Notes: a model not told the origin generated them from the letters alone. A stretch of 64,000 nt of DNA from Acanthornis magna (GCA_036785705.1 JAWUZG010000084.1:10863501-10927500); one strand, 5' to 3'. Shown: positions 1 to 13,099, counted from the stretch's first letter. Numbers and translations: made by a program.

Positions 1-3000
1 TATCCAACAAACTTTAAATAAATGCTATCATTTTCATTACTAGGCAACCTACGCCTCCCCAGCAGAGCAAATTCCATCCCTTTTCCAGTTGTTTTTCTTC
101 TTTAGGTGTATGGGTTACCTTGTCATAACTTGTTTAGTTACTGACAACTCGCCACAATCAGAGCAAAACCATCCTTCTTCTCTTGGGTGTATTAATTTAA
201 GCCAGGCTTTTGACCAGTGATTTAGGCAGAACAAGCACTGAGCAGCTTCTGCAGGCCAAGGGCAGGACGATGCAGATGGGGAGTTCAGCAGGGGGCTGGA
301 CTCCTCCCATAGGCAAAATCTCTCCCAAAGTCTATCTCATACTGCACCGGTGAACATAGTTATATTAATTACAAAAATTCAAGTTAAAACAGCCTGAAGA
401 CTTTTACAATTCAGAATAGATTTAATTCTTGATGTTTAATTTCCACTTTTGGCTGCATGCTTTCTAAAGCAATAGAAAACACTTGTTCTGCATGTCTCCC
501 TTTCTGCTCATTAATCTCCTTGCCTGGATCATCCAGATCCAGAATCCCTTGGCCCAGATTCCCACCTTGACCCTAAAAAGGCTTTTTACAAGTTACATAA
601 TTTGGGCTCCTGTTATTTCCCCGTAGGTTGTACAGTGGTGTTACAGTGTCAGCACCAGGGCAGCAGAAACACACACGGCATAAAGAGTTAGTTCCTACTT
701 ACCACACATTTCCTCTCCCTGCCTCCTCCTGCCCCCCAGCTGCTGCTCATTTTCTCATGGCATCCCATTTGGTGGGACATGCACTCAGAGTGTGTGTGAC
801 ATGTTTGCCCAGTCACACAGACTTTACAAAAGCATCCACAGTGATGCAATGATATAATAATTAAAAATAATAGTGTTTACAAGCTCAGTCCAAAACTTCC
901 ACGATGGGAGGGGAGCTGATGCCAATAATCTGCACGTGACATGTAATTAAAGAGTAAGAGGATGATGGTTGCAGCTGCAGCGTTGACAAGGCTGATGCAG
1001 CTCAGGCTGTTGATTTTCTTTCCACAGACCTAGAAACCAGACTTTGCTGTCACATTTTGCAGGATTCTCTGGTGGTTCTGCTGAAATGTCCTCTGTTAAC
1101 TGCCACGAAAATGTCTCCTACAGATCCCTTCTTGCAGATAAGTGTTGCACACAGGTTCTGACAGCATCTCTCTGGGCCTTGAAGGACCTAAACACATCAA
1201 CTGGCACATGGATAGCATGGACTAGAGAGTGATCCACCATGGTGTAAACCAGAGATCAGAACCCGGCCCGGAGCGCAGCTGGAAATGGTGCCGGTGGCAT
1301 TTCTGTGCAGTTTTACAGACTGTAGATGCTGTTTTGTGCAGACATTGTCTGTAGTAAAACATGCACAAACTGTGTATTACAAATGTTGCTGGATTTAAAA
1401 GGTTCCTGGAGAAGCAGTGCGAGTTTGCAAATCCGTGAAGAATATTACTGGGACTTGTTGAAGTGCTCAATATAAACTGTAACACACAAGCCATTAAAAT
1501 GAGGATATTTGGCATTCAGAGTCACACATATGGGCCTTTCAAAACCATTCTTCTCGTTTGGCAGCTCCTACGGTCCTTGAATGATGCACAACCTCCTTTT
1601 ATATGTTCTTGTAAGATGCTTCTGCAAAGTTGGCATTTTTAAAAATAAATTGTGGAGGAGAAATCTGACTAAGAAACAGAGATCTGGTCTAAGGGAAACT
1701 TCGGAAAACTACTTCGTTTGCATGATTACTTTTGCAAATCCTAGCTGATATCTGTGCTTTGTGCTCAGTTTTTCGTTTGGCTGCTTCTAGATGTGCAAAT
1801 CTGGAAGCCTACTTGTTTGAAGCAGCCCTGAGCAAGGCTTTGCAAGCGAAATGTCAGCGCTGTCCGAGGCTGGGGACACTTTCTGTGCTGATAAGCAACT
1901 CCTCTGAGTGGCCAAACTGATCCATCTCCCGCTCTGACAGTGCCATTGTCTAACCTGACTGTTGAGCGAGGCTTTAAGGCTAAGCAAAGGATAAAACCCT
2001 ACAATTGACCATGTCCAATGACTGCCTCCATCATGTGACATTTCCTCCACGTACATAAAGGCATAATTGACACTTTGGACCTTGCAGATGTTTTGCAATT
2101 CATTTGGTTCCCACAAAGATACCAGAAAGCAAGTCTCGTGAACTGGCAATACTGTGTTTTCCTCTGAACACGTTCTTATCTCTAAAAGGTATTTAGATGC
2201 AAATTGCATTATGTCTCATGGCCCCACTTGTTTTGTTTTGCTTTTTCCTCTAAACAGACTGTGCCATGATTTGTTTTTTAAAGTATGAAAGTATTTCGAT
2301 GTTCCTGGAAAACCTGAGTACCTTTGACTTCTCAGATCACACGCAAACAGCAGTATATTCTTCTGCCCTCTGCCCATGGAACTCTGCTTTATGCTTCTTA
2401 ATTTAATTTGCTTTTCTGACTCTTCAGTGATCCTTTTTAAAGAGAAACCTCTTTGCTAAGAAGCCATTTGCTATGCTGTCAGTGAAACAGATTATATGAA
2501 AAACTGGTTGGTTTCACCTGCTCTCAAAGGTTTGGACAAAGGCAGAGCAGCATGGTCAAGTGTGACCCTCAAGCAGTGCACAGATATCTTAGTACAATCC
2601 TAGAAAAATGATCACTTCCTCCTGTAATTGAGCAAAGCTTTACATTCTGTGGCTTGTCCTTTCTTCTATGTAAAATGGGAAAGGTGGAAAGAAACCCTCC
2701 TGGTTCAGCTGAGATTTTTCCTGTAAGCAACCTTTGCTTTAACAGATGGAGACCCTTTGGGCTTCCTTTTCACCTCTATTTGCTCCTAATTAGCTCTCCT
2801 GAAGTAAAAAGACAGTAAAGCCAGGGACATTACAATACGCAGTATCTGCCTGGCTCACCTTCCTCACTCTGGATTGACCAGAGGCAAGAAAACGGCAGCT
2901 CCTCTTTTCCACAAGGGAAATAAAAACAGCTCATTTGGACAAACCCTTCTAGGCTAAAGTCTGCAGGCAAGAACTTCTTATAGATAGGAAGTGAGTTCTC

Positions 3001-3079
3001 TCATCTGCTTCCATACTGCCTGTATCACTTGTTCATCTGTGTGCCTTCACTTTTCTTTAAATAGAGACAAAAATTTAGA
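1..3079. other. Intergenic DNA, no gene recognised
   Basis: Mixed AT-rich sequence with scattered stops. The minus frame at 1787-2209 is open for 140 codons but has no recognisable domain, and a shorter plus frame overlaps it. I could place no repeat family here. The segment at about 1730-2210 has little simple-sequence character and could be a conserved noncoding element, but that is only an impression. Confidence 0.6.
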
Positions 3080-3108
3080 TTATATATATATATATGTATA
3101 TATATATG
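3080..3108. repeat. (TA)n microsatellite
   Basis: Alternating TA units with a single G interruption near 3096. Confidence 0.9.
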
Positions 3109-3189
3109 TAATGTTTCTTTCTCTGGTGATGGTAAGATAATGCCTAAGTCAGGCACATTGCTGAACTCAGCAAACAGTAACTTGGTGAG

Positions 3190-3268
3190 ATCTATGGCCT
3201 GTGTCACACAGAAGTTCAGGCCAGATGATCTAATGGGCTTTCCTACCTTTAAAACTGATGAAATACTG
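3190..3268 (+). mobile_element. Ancient CR1-type LINE 3' end, turtle-like lineage
   Basis: The segment containing 'gcctgtgtcacacagaag', 'ttcaggccagatgatctaat' and 'gggctttcctacctttaaaa' follows, in order, the 3' tail of old amniote CR1 elements. Those read roughly 'gcctgtgttatacaggaggtc', 'agactagatgatc', 'aatggtcccttctgacctta'. Only the tail remains, with several point changes. No coding part is left. The family assignment is from memory of the consensus layout. Confidence 0.6.
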
Positions 3269-5815
3269 GAGAGGGGGTGATGTCATGAGGACAAGTTCCC
3301 TGCCTTTGCAGGCAATCACAAGTTATCATCTCTTTCACAAATTGATCAAGTGACATCTTAAAGCTCAGAGTTTGGCTTCCCATATTTTTACCAGAGTGCT
3401 ATTGCAGAAAGCTCCTTCTCTGATGTTTAGAAACCTTCAAAAATCTATTTGTGCACAACTTATATATTTGTTCTTGTGACAACATTGTCCTTTGGGTGAA
3501 ACAGCAATTCTCCTTCCTGTATGCTTATGGAAACCAACCTTAGCCTTTTGGTGGGTTAGACAGAGAAACTCCTAACACTTCTCTTAATTCCTCTGACCAC
3601 CCTTGCTACCTTTCTTCTGCTCCATGCCATTTCCAGAAAAGCCTCATCCAGCTGAAGTAACCAGACTGCTACAGAGTGAAGGCTCAGTACTGTGTGCAGC
3701 TTCCACAATTCCTATAAAAACAGCTCACCTGGTACGGCACAGAGAGCCAGAGCACCTTTTGCAGGAAGGGACAGCTTGCTCTGGTTCACTTTCATTTATC
3801 TTCATGCTCTGAAGCTGGAGAGAGGCTAAGGCACCTCAGGGCTGCAGCCTCCCATCCCTGAAGTTGGGCGAGTCGAGTTAGGAGGGCTGTGAGAAGTGGA
3901 AAAAGGCTGCATGACTGAGCCCCATTTTGCAGCCTGTGGGACACACCTGGGCACATCACAACTCACAAACACCTGAAACCCACGTGCTTCTCCTGCAAAA
4001 CCCCAGCTGGCCCTGCCTGGGGGCTGAGTGGAGGCTTTTGGACTTACAGAGATAACACAGAGGCTCTGATGGAGCAAACTGCTGATAACTTTCAACACTT
4101 AGACAGGAAAATAGGAACTCTGTCCCTTCCTCCTCACTGCTGAAAGCTGCCAAGCAAAACACAGCTAAGCAAGGCTTGCCCACGATCAGCTCTTTCTCCT
4201 CTTGCACATGCACCCTAGTGTGGTCTCTGTTTTATGATCCCATGCCATCTCAAGCACGTGATGAAGCAAATGCACTGACCATGGCACACCTAACAAGCAG
4301 GTCAGGGGCAGAACATGCTGCAACTCAAAACTGAATTTCAGTAGAATATTTAAAACCAGGCTCAGGGTTGCATTTCATTGTTATTTCCTGTCACCAGTTT
4401 ACAAAAAAAAAAAAGTTGTTTCATGAGGGGAAAACCCCAGATTGTTTTTCCTCTTTTCCCAATAGTAGATCTGAAACATTTTAGGCAAATAATTTAACAA
4501 TTTCCTTTAGGTCATGTATCTATTTTACAAGTGTTACTTTAAGAGCAAAATCTCCATTTATAAATGTGTGAAAACAGTCTATCAGACTTGATGTTATGGC
4601 AAACTTACCACAATATCTATATATAGTTATTATTATTTGATACATATATACAGAACCTCACTTAACTGTTATTGCTGGTTGGCCTGAACCTGAGATGCAA
4701 TGCAGTATTTTGAAGTTACTCATACCTTGACTGAGGTCTGCAGTTAAACAAATTTTGCTTAAACATCAGTGGTACTTTCTTAGTTGTGCATTTTTAATGC
4801 TTAAACCTCATGCTTGGTGTTTTACATTTTTGAACAGGTATTTTCCACTCCACTGAATGAACAGTCTACTTCATGCAGATATAAGAAGAATTTGGGGGGC
4901 TTTTGGCTGGCTGTGACAATTACAGATACATGAGGAAGGTAACACTGCTGGTATAATTGTTCTGTAATGGAGTAAATGATTCAGTGGGGCACATGTCTTT
5001 TACTGGTAGAGAAAACATCTACTACTTCTTTTTGCTGATTAAACTTAGCTTGCTGAAATGGAATTTTAGAGTACTTTGCATAGTGCTTGGTCATGGTTAT
5101 AAGCCAGACCTTGGCTCTTTAAGTTAGCGGAGAATATGAACACTCAAACCCCAGTCACTTCAGAACAAACCCCACAGAAAATTAAAAGGAAGGTGAACCC
5201 CCCATTTTTTTTCCCCCCAAATAGTTTCCCACAAAGAAACATCCAGAGACCTCCAGTCAATGAAAACAGCTACTTTTTCAGAGTTGACTTCTCTTTAAGC
5301 TTTTTTTTGGGTCTGGATTAAAAGATGTGAGCACCTAAAAAAACCTGAAACAGAGAAATAAATAAAGTCACCTCAGTGCTTCACGGATACCCTGCCTTTT
5401 GCAAATGCTTGTCCAACCACAACCTAAATAATTCAAACCATCGTTGTCAGGCAGCAGCACAGCTCTCCTCAATAGGCACTTGCCTTATCACTCTACAGCA
5501 GATGCTTCAGTCAACCATTGGATATTGAAAACATAAATAATGAAACAAAATTTGGAGACAATGGTTTCTGGGCCGGGGACAAAATACTGATGGATATTGT
5601 CAGTCTCGGTGTAACCAAGCAGCAAAAGCTCAAGTGACAACAATAGGGAGGAGAAGAATAGGGACAAGTGAGGAGCCCTGAATCTCAATAAGGCCTGGAG
5701 CTGCACATGCTGCTGTTACCCTAGAAACTAACCTCTCCCCTGAAGAGGTTTGCTGGGGCATTGTCCGGGGGACACAAGATGTGTCATACACCAGATGGTC
5801 GTGTGCTGTATAACT
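3269..5815. other. Intergenic DNA, no gene recognised
   Basis: No exon-like or conserved protein segment is visible. Short ORFs on both strands around 3600-4210 overlap one another and carry no domain. The sequence is AT-rich between 4300 and 5100. Confidence 0.6.
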
Positions 5816-6490
5816 CAGTTATCTGAGCGCTGGAGTGGAGGAATGCACGCCGCCGAGCGCTCCGGAGGGCCGCCCAGGGCACCATCTGTTCTTTCAGACC
5901 CAAGGCACTGCTTTGGCGTTGGCTTTTTTTTTTTTTTTCCCTCCTTCCAAGAAAGGAGGGGAAAACAAAATTAAAATGATTCACCATTCAGCAGGGAAGG
6001 GAGGAAAAAAAAAAAGCAGCTTAATACAGTTGCCATATCTTGCTTTCATTTAGCTAATTTTATCCCTGGGTTTTATGTCAGGTGAATTGCTTTTTTACGC
6101 CTGGGAGAGCAGCAATTATTTCTCTCTCAGGAGTCTATCATTTATAAATAAAACCCCTTTGAGACCTCATCGGTCATTTACCATCTGAAAACCCCCAAAT
6201 GCTTTAAGCCATATGTTCTCCAAAGTCTACTCTCTCCTCCCCAGAGCTCCCTGCAAAGGTTTCAGCAATGCGGGGGAAAGAGCGTTTTTCTTTTCCAGGA
6301 ATTGTTCTCCCCTTTGGCTGTGAGGGGGGGAAGGAGGAAAACAAAAAGTCAGAGTTGAAGTGGCGGCGTGAAGGACTGGCGTAGGAAGGAAACGCTAATC
6401 AGGGGCTGTGCCGTGCCAAGGAGCAGTGACTAACGTGCCTCAGAGGGGCAGGCACCGGGAAACATTCCGGGGCTCCAGTGCCACCAGAGC
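5816..6490. promoter_or_regulatory. Candidate regulatory region with two CpG-dense patches
   Basis: Bases 5821-5880 hold seven CpG dinucleotides in 60 bases. Bases 6355-6480 hold about eight in 125. The surrounding kilobases are strongly CpG-poor. Between the patches, 6040-6180 contains TAAT/ATTA homeodomain-type cores, a CAGGTG E-box near 6082 and little repeat content. This suggests a weakly methylated element such as an enhancer or orphan CpG cluster. It is too short and too low in GC overall for a classic CpG island, and no gene start is visible beside it. Confidence 0.35.
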
Positions 6491-9400
6491 CAGCCAAATG
6501 CCTGCCTGCCTTCTGCTGGCCTTGGACTGACACCTGAATCAAGTTGTGGAAGTGGGAGAACCAGACGGAAATTAAGGTTCAGGACACTTCAGGGTATTTT
6601 AAAGGTGTGTAAAGGTGCTTAATAGATTTGGGTGCAAGAAGATTAAACCAGGGTAGTGAAAGTGATGCTCAGGCTGCAAGAAACAGGGACTGAAATGTGT
6701 GTTTGGGGCAGTACATTTTGCTTAATGACAAGACCTGTCTTTTGGTGCACCTTTCTGCTCCCCTGCTTCTGGTTTCTGTCTTGTGGCTCCACAGTACTCC
6801 CCCACTTCTCAGCACAGGAGAGAAAATAAATGGAAAATAAAGTATTGGCTTGACTGCCAACTGAAATAACAGGGAAACATTTGCAACCATTTAAGCAAAG
6901 GCACTCTTTCAAATCTGCTCTATAATGGCTGCAAGTGAGCACACGTGGTGGCAGCTGTGAGTCCACAGCTCCAGTGGCACAGGCAAAGGAAGGATTCAGC
7001 AGGGGAAGCACATCTTCTGTCATCCAAGCTTTACAAGACAAATTATGATTAAAAAGATGTTGTGGCTTGCAGAAGACTCCCTGGTGCAGTTGTGACCAGT
7101 CCTCATGGGGGTAACTCTTACCTGATCGCTCCCAAAAGTGATCTGAAGGGCATGCATCCCTCTGCCAGTCAAACCCACATTCAGTGTTTCAATTAACAGA
7201 AGGAACTAGGAAAAGGGATGTAATCTAAGCAAATTTACAAGCAGCATAACAGCCAAAGATGCAAAAGGAGGAAAACCTGAATCACATTTACATTCAGATT
7301 CCATGTATAGGCAGCCCAGTTAAAAACCTAACTAGCCGACAATTAGGACTAACAAATTATTATGCAATGCTTAAACAACAGATGACAGTATCTCACAAAC
7401 TGTTTGTAACCCTAATCCTTCACACCAGATTATCATTCTTACAGCACTGGTGCTGCTTGTATCATCTCTAACATATTAATGTTTAAAAATTAATGATCAA
7501 TAGAGTCCTAAGGACATGATATATAGCAGAACTGAAAACTGAATTTATTTTCCTCCTTGGCTTCTTGTTTTTTATTTCCCTGTAAAACTGCCAGCACGGA
7601 AAGCAGCAGTGATGAATTTCAGCACATCTGGCTTTAAAGGTTGTGTGAAATGCACAGGCATTGGGGGCTCAGTGTGCGATACTCCCAGACTTGGGAAATT
7701 ATGGCAAGAAAATCTCTATAGAGTTGCCTGCCTACCCCTGCTGGGAATTTGCCCCTGTCTGATCCAAGACAGTTCACTGAGGGCTGCCTAGCCCACTTTC
7801 TGCACCTGGCTGAGAGATTGACCAGCAACTCGATGGGGTCGTGGAAGCTTTATTCCCTTTGTTCCATGGGTGTCTGCCATGGAGAGCCAAGCTTGGATTA
7901 ACCGAGCCTAAATCCCTGGGCAGCCTGCCAGAGCAATGCCAGCTCTGAGGCAAACGTAGCCCCAAGATGGTTTCAAGACTGGCTTTATAGATCAGCACTT
8001 CTTAGGTGCAAATCCACAGGCAGGGAGCACAATGCCTCATGTCAGATCCCCAGGAAGTCTCTCCCCAGAGGCAGCAGTTGCCAGCTCCTGCAGGAGCGAT
8101 GTGAACTTGGACAATGCCATTCTTTCTGGCCAGCCCTTCCCCATCAGTGCTCCCCTGCCAGCCCTACAAACAATCTCTTTGGATGCCACGCTGTGCTACA
8201 GTAACACACATGGACATGGCTCATAATCTGCCCATCCAGCACCTGCGTGCTCTTTGTTGCAGCACCATGCATTTTGATGTTTTAAATCACTGTCGTTGGG
8301 AGCAATGTGAGGAAAAAGCTGTTTTCAAGCATCTTTCAACAGCCCATCCAAAGGCAAGGTGCATCAAGCCTCGTAGGAGCCAACAGCTCCCAAAAACGTG
8401 TCTCCTGCATGTCTCCTCGTCACCCCGGGAGGTAGAAGTTGTCTTCTACTCCAAAGCGAGGGGTTACATTTCTTCCAGACCTCTGTGTTTGGGCAGGGAG
8501 AGAGAGGACTTTCAGCCCAGTTCCTGTGAAAACAAGGTTAATGCACTCACACTGTGTTTGTTTTGCCTCCCCCTAATAACTTTTGAACCCGTTGGCCTTG
8601 TTCAATTCAACTTGACAGAAGGATAGAAGTCTAGAAAATAATTAAGTTCTCATAAGTTTTGTGAAAATAGGCACTGAAGTAGAAGACAGAGGGGCCTGGT
8701 GTCAACATCCTCACTGAGGAGAGGCTGAACATGAACACACATCTCATTGGGCATCAGGGGAATGACACAGAAAACAAACCTGCAACCACAAAAGAAAAGC
8801 TTCAGCTGAAATTCACACTTCTTAGACATCAAGGTCAGACCACAGACAAGACCAAAAAAGCCAGTGTTCACAGAAGTCCTTGCTATTTCCAAACTCAACA
8901 CCTTCTGGCTATTCTTCTTGGGACATAGCTAAATGTCACCTCCACATCAACTTGCTGCCTTCATCACAGCTGCTGCTGCTGCTGCTCAGGAGACCCAACA
9001 TGCAGAACCTTACAGAAGCTATTTTAAATAAAACTGAAGGGCATTTTAAAAGCCTTTGCTCTGTGGTGTGTGTGTGCAGTAGTTAAAGTAATGCATATCA
9101 CTGCAGCGGAAAGAAACACCTCTGGTTGTTGTGGCTTGAAAACACAAGTGACAGGCAGGAATATTAGAAACCAATGATTTGAAAACAGAAATGGGAAGCA
9201 GAAACTTGTGAATTTGTATGCTTCTGTGGCTCTGTGACCATGAAGAAAGCAATGCTGCCTACACAATGTAGCCTGGCTTCCACTGAAAGGCCATGGAAAA
9301 GCATCTTTACTACACATTTTCAACTTCCAAAGGTTTACACTGACCTGCATGGGCTGAGCAATCCCACTGCAGACAACACCCAGCTCCAAGCCAACATAAA

Positions 9401-10084
9401 TCAAGTGCACAAGTACGTTTTCATGGGACCTTCATCATACCTTCAGTCTTTTTCCTTTTCTTCTCAATGCCTCTCCTCTTCCCAAGCCCCCATGCCAGCA
9501 GTAAACCCCAGCTCAGCAGGGTACATGAGGATTAGCTTAAAACTGTTTTTACCTTTTCTTCTTTAAACTTCCAGAAAAGAAAATCTTCCTGTATTTCACT
9601 TCTTCATTTTTTAAAAAGCAGCTTCTTTCTTTACAGCTCAGCAGCCTGGAATATTTCCACCTTCCTCAGAACTGATGGGTGCTAAATCAGCCCAGAGGTG
9701 TCTGCTAGCAACAACAAACCTTAATTTGCTGTGGTAAAATGTCTATTTAATCCACTGACATCCAAGGATTTCTGCCTTAGCTAGTATTCAAGCATAGCAG
9801 CGGCCTATTGTGTTACTTGAAATGCACCTGCTTTAACGTAGAAGAGTGAAAATGAGTGGTGGCCAGGCCTCTGATCTCCTTTTGTAAGATACTATGTCGA
9901 AGGGGACCTAAAACCCAGCCTCCTCTGTTGGCTTGGCAGCAGGCACTTCCAGCTAAAGCTCCCTGGGCTCGCAATAATTAAGGGTTTGCCTGTAGCAGGA
10001 CTCCAGGGTGGGTAATTATTTATCAGAGAGTGGTACCTCAAGTCCCCAGAGGTGCCTTTGTGCAGGCACTGAGCAAACACACAG
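6491..10084. other. Intergenic DNA, no gene recognised
   Basis: Two of the longer ORFs, a plus frame at 8114-8626 (170 codons) and a minus frame at 6643-7041, have no recognisable domain, no splice context and ordinary composition. I treat them as chance. A GCT repeat lies at 8969-8986. No transposon was identified. Confidence 0.55.
8969..8986. repeat. (GCT)6 microsatellite
   Basis: Six perfect GCT units outside any recognised coding region. Confidence 0.85.
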
Positions 10085-10085
10085 A

Positions 10086-10278
10086 AAGGGAGGGGCCCTC
10101 CCTGGCCTGAGGAATTCGTGGTCTAAACAAACAAGTGGGCTGAGTGCAGGAGAGGGGGCAAGAGACGAGGCCAAGCAGGTGAAATGACTCGCCCTGAGGT
10201 CACAGTGTAGAGTAATGCTGGTGCCAGGCAGTGCTTCTGTCCCTCGAATCCCAACCCAGTCCCCTCACCAGGAGCCCA
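10086..10278 (+). mobile_element. Ancient MIR-like / amniote SINE remnant
   Basis: The order of motifs matches an old amniote SINE: 'ccctccctggcctgaggaat' with 'gtggtctaaacaaacaag', then 'gaaatgactcgccctgaggtcac', then a tail 'cttctgtccctcgaatccca'. In better-preserved copies these read as '...cctgaagagcttacagtcta', 'aagtgacttgcccaaggtcacac' and 'gaacccaggtctcctgactccca'. The copy is strongly diverged. Confidence 0.6.
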
Positions 10279-12977
10279 GGCTTTTGCTCATAGACTAAAA
10301 CTCCTCCCCTGCACAAATCCTCCCCACCTCCTGCAAATCTTCCTTTTTTGCAAACTTGCACGTTGTCTGCCTCTGCTGTGAGCTGAGGCAGGGTGAGATT
10401 TCATCCCCACCTTCAGCTGGCCAGCCCCATGTTTTGCCTCCTCCTCTATACCCTGGCTTCCTACCTTCTGTATCTGGCATCCATCTGGCACCCCCCAGCC
10501 AGCCTGGGGAAGCTGAGCCACCTAATATTTTTTTAGATAACTTTTTTTTTTTAAACTGGCCTTTATTTTTTTAGGCAGAGGTGAGGCCTAACTTACACCA
10601 GTCTTGAAATGCAAACTGCTATAGAGCTGCTCTAAGAAAGAGGCTTCTTTTGCAGCCTCAGATGCATTTATTTTAACCCAGCTAACAAAAATGGGGATGA
10701 AAGTTATAAAGTCAAGGTTTGGCCTACCTTACAGTTTCCTTTGCTTCCCTTCAAGATATTTACAAACATTTCCTACCCACTTAAAACCCCCCTGCTCTGG
10801 ACATTTTGGCTGAACAGCAGACACCAGTAGAATAGGTTTCAGCAGAAACACATACTCACCACATGGTGGTTACTTCAGGCTGCTCCAGCGTTGGACTGCT
10901 CAGCTCGTCTTCCTGCTGCTGCTGTTCCACAGTGCCCTGTGAAAGAAAGATGCTGAGGCACCTGCTTCCAGGAGAAGTCATCGAGCTCTGGAGCCCCAGC
11001 AGGGCAGATAATTCCAGTCAGTCCACCAAGCAGAGAGGTCAGATGTGTCTCTGGTGAGCCCTTGGGGATGGCCAGCTCCAGGCAACTGCACAGCAAATTT
11101 GGATGGCTCATTTTATAACATCCCTCTTCAAATGGGAAAATGGATCTTATTTTCCTTAGGGCGAGGTGTATTATCAGATTTGAAGCAGCTGATGTCAGAG
11201 CTTTGTACTTTCTGAAAGGATCAGCTGGGCTCAGGTGAGGAATCACTGAGTGAGGGATCACTCAGGTGAGGAATCACTGGTCTCAGAACTGGCTACCAGC
11301 CTTGAAAACCTGTAAAATCCGGTGATTCTGAGGATCCTGGTAAAGGAGACTTTCAGACGGTTATAGAACAAGTGGCAAGAAAATGAAATTATATTTTGCA
11401 TTAAGTATTTGCTGTGCCAGACTGTTACTACCAATATTAGATGGCAAAGAGAGAATGGAGATACAGTCTTGGGAACAAACAGGCAGGAATGCACACATTT
11501 TCTGGTTAAAACAATGCCCCTAGAAATGCACAGACCTGTCTGGTTTCAGCCAGGGCTCCATGACACTTTTCTCTCCAAAGTCATCCCAGCTGATAAAAGT
11601 CCTGATTTTCTTTTATTTCTCTAGTGAAGAATCAGCAGAAGGTTTACAGTCATGCATTGCAAATAAGGCATATTTACACTGTACAGTGGGCTAAGAGAGA
11701 AAAGGAAAACCAGCAGCTTTCTTGGGTGTATCAAGTGTCTGGATTTTAGAATAACCAAAAGACATGGCACTCTTGTCCTGTATTTTATTAGGAAATTAAC
11801 AGGCTGATTGATAACCTGAAATTACATAATGAATCTCATTTAAAAAACATTCAAAATAATCAGAATAATTTTGATTTATATGGAAACATAATGCCCAGAT
11901 ACAATTCCTCTTTATGCCTGTAAATTTCTACACCCTTAACATTTACCTACTGTACAAGAGAGAGGCTGGATAATTGTAACAGAATCTGTGAAGTTAAACA
12001 CATAGGATACTTTCTCTGCAGTCCAAGTGAAAGAGATGAAATGTTGAAAAGCAAGCCCAGAATGCGAGCAGCGCTGTGAGAAGGTTCCCTGTGATCTCAT
12101 TCATTATGCATCAGGATTTCAGATTGCTCAGAGATACTATAGACTGGTAATATTAACTGCTGTGCCAAGGTGTGAGGCTTTAGGGCATCAGTTTTCCAGG
12201 AGAGGGAGAGGGAGAGGGACCACTGCGGGGTACAGGCTCTGCAGGGAGGGGAACATGGTGCACTGGATGTGTATGGTGCTCAAAGTGCAAGGGCTGATAA
12301 ATCTGTCTACATCTCTCTTCTTCCCAGCAGGATGAGCTACCACTACCACCACGTTGGACTGAACAGCTTTTCCTGACAGCTTTAAAGACTGATATGATTC
12401 AGACTCTCTGCAAAGGCTCAGTAATTTCAGCCCTAGCAATCAAAGCCCAACTCCTGCTCACGTTGTGTATGTGAGAACTCACGCTGAGCCAATACTGTTG
12501 GTTTCTTTGCAGTCTTCATGTGGGCCAATGTGGTTCAGCCCCATGGGCTGTAGCTCAGACCCTCAATTCTCTAAATAAAGAGCTGGCACTTGTCAATTCC
12601 AACTGATTCTTGCAGGAAGTTGAGTTTCTCATGACATTATCCATGAAAACATTAAAATTGTTGTATGTGCAGTGTGGACGGGAGATGCCTTCCTGAACTG
12701 AAGCCTCAGTTCCTGCAAGGATTCTGGATGTTCTGTAACTGGCCAGCTCAAGCACTTGAGCAGTCCAGTCAAGTGAAGTCCAGTCACTTCAGCCCCTTGT
12801 ATTATTCTTGGTGTCTGTAAGCTAAGCTAAAACCCAGTAGGTTTAAGAAGTAGAAGACCTTCCTTTTAAAATGCTATGTCAGGACAAGTACATTCAGACC
12901 ACTGTGTTTTCTATTTATATATAAATTCTTTGGCAACAATTTTCTAGAAAGCAGAATGATTTTTTGCTATATAATAC
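10279..12977. other. KCNQ1 3' flanking DNA, no gene recognised
   Basis: AT-rich flank with T-runs near 10540-10570 and a GGGAGA repeat at 12199-12219. Several AATAAA hexamers in the KCNQ1 direction fall here and could belong to long 3' UTR isoforms. No coding segment is visible. Confidence 0.55.
12199..12219. repeat. (GGGAGA)n short tandem repeat
   Basis: About three and a half hexamer units, purine-only on the plus strand. Confidence 0.8.
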
Positions 12978-12983
12978 TTTATT
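12978..12983 (-). terminator. KCNQ1: Candidate poly(A) signal AATAAA (distal)
   Basis: A second AATAAA in the KCNQ1 direction, about 700 bases after the stop and outside any simple repeat. It is a little more credible than the proximal one, but no RNA evidence is available. Confidence 0.4.
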
Positions 12984-13082
12984 GTCTCCCCATGAAAAAC
13001 TGATATCTTAGAAAATCTATAGCACTTTCCACTATAAATAGTATTGTTCCAGATTAAGGATTAGTTCCTCCCTGAAGAAAAA

Positions 13083-13099
13083 CAGATTTTAAAAATCTG
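13083..13099. repeat. Short perfect inverted repeat in KCNQ1 3' flank
   Basis: CAGATTTT and its exact reverse complement AAAATCTG are separated by one A. The spacing is too tight for a full hairpin without opening the inner pairs. It falls between the two candidate poly(A) signals. Confidence 0.6.

Noticed and set aside
8114..8626. 170-codon plus ORF
   Set aside because: No recognisable domain, no splice or promoter context, mixed composition; such lengths arise by chance in GC-balanced intergenic DNA.
1..12977. Search for CDKN1C, the usual neighbour downstream of KCNQ1
   Set aside because: No CDI-domain residues or GC-rich exon of that kind were seen on either strand; it probably lies outside the window.
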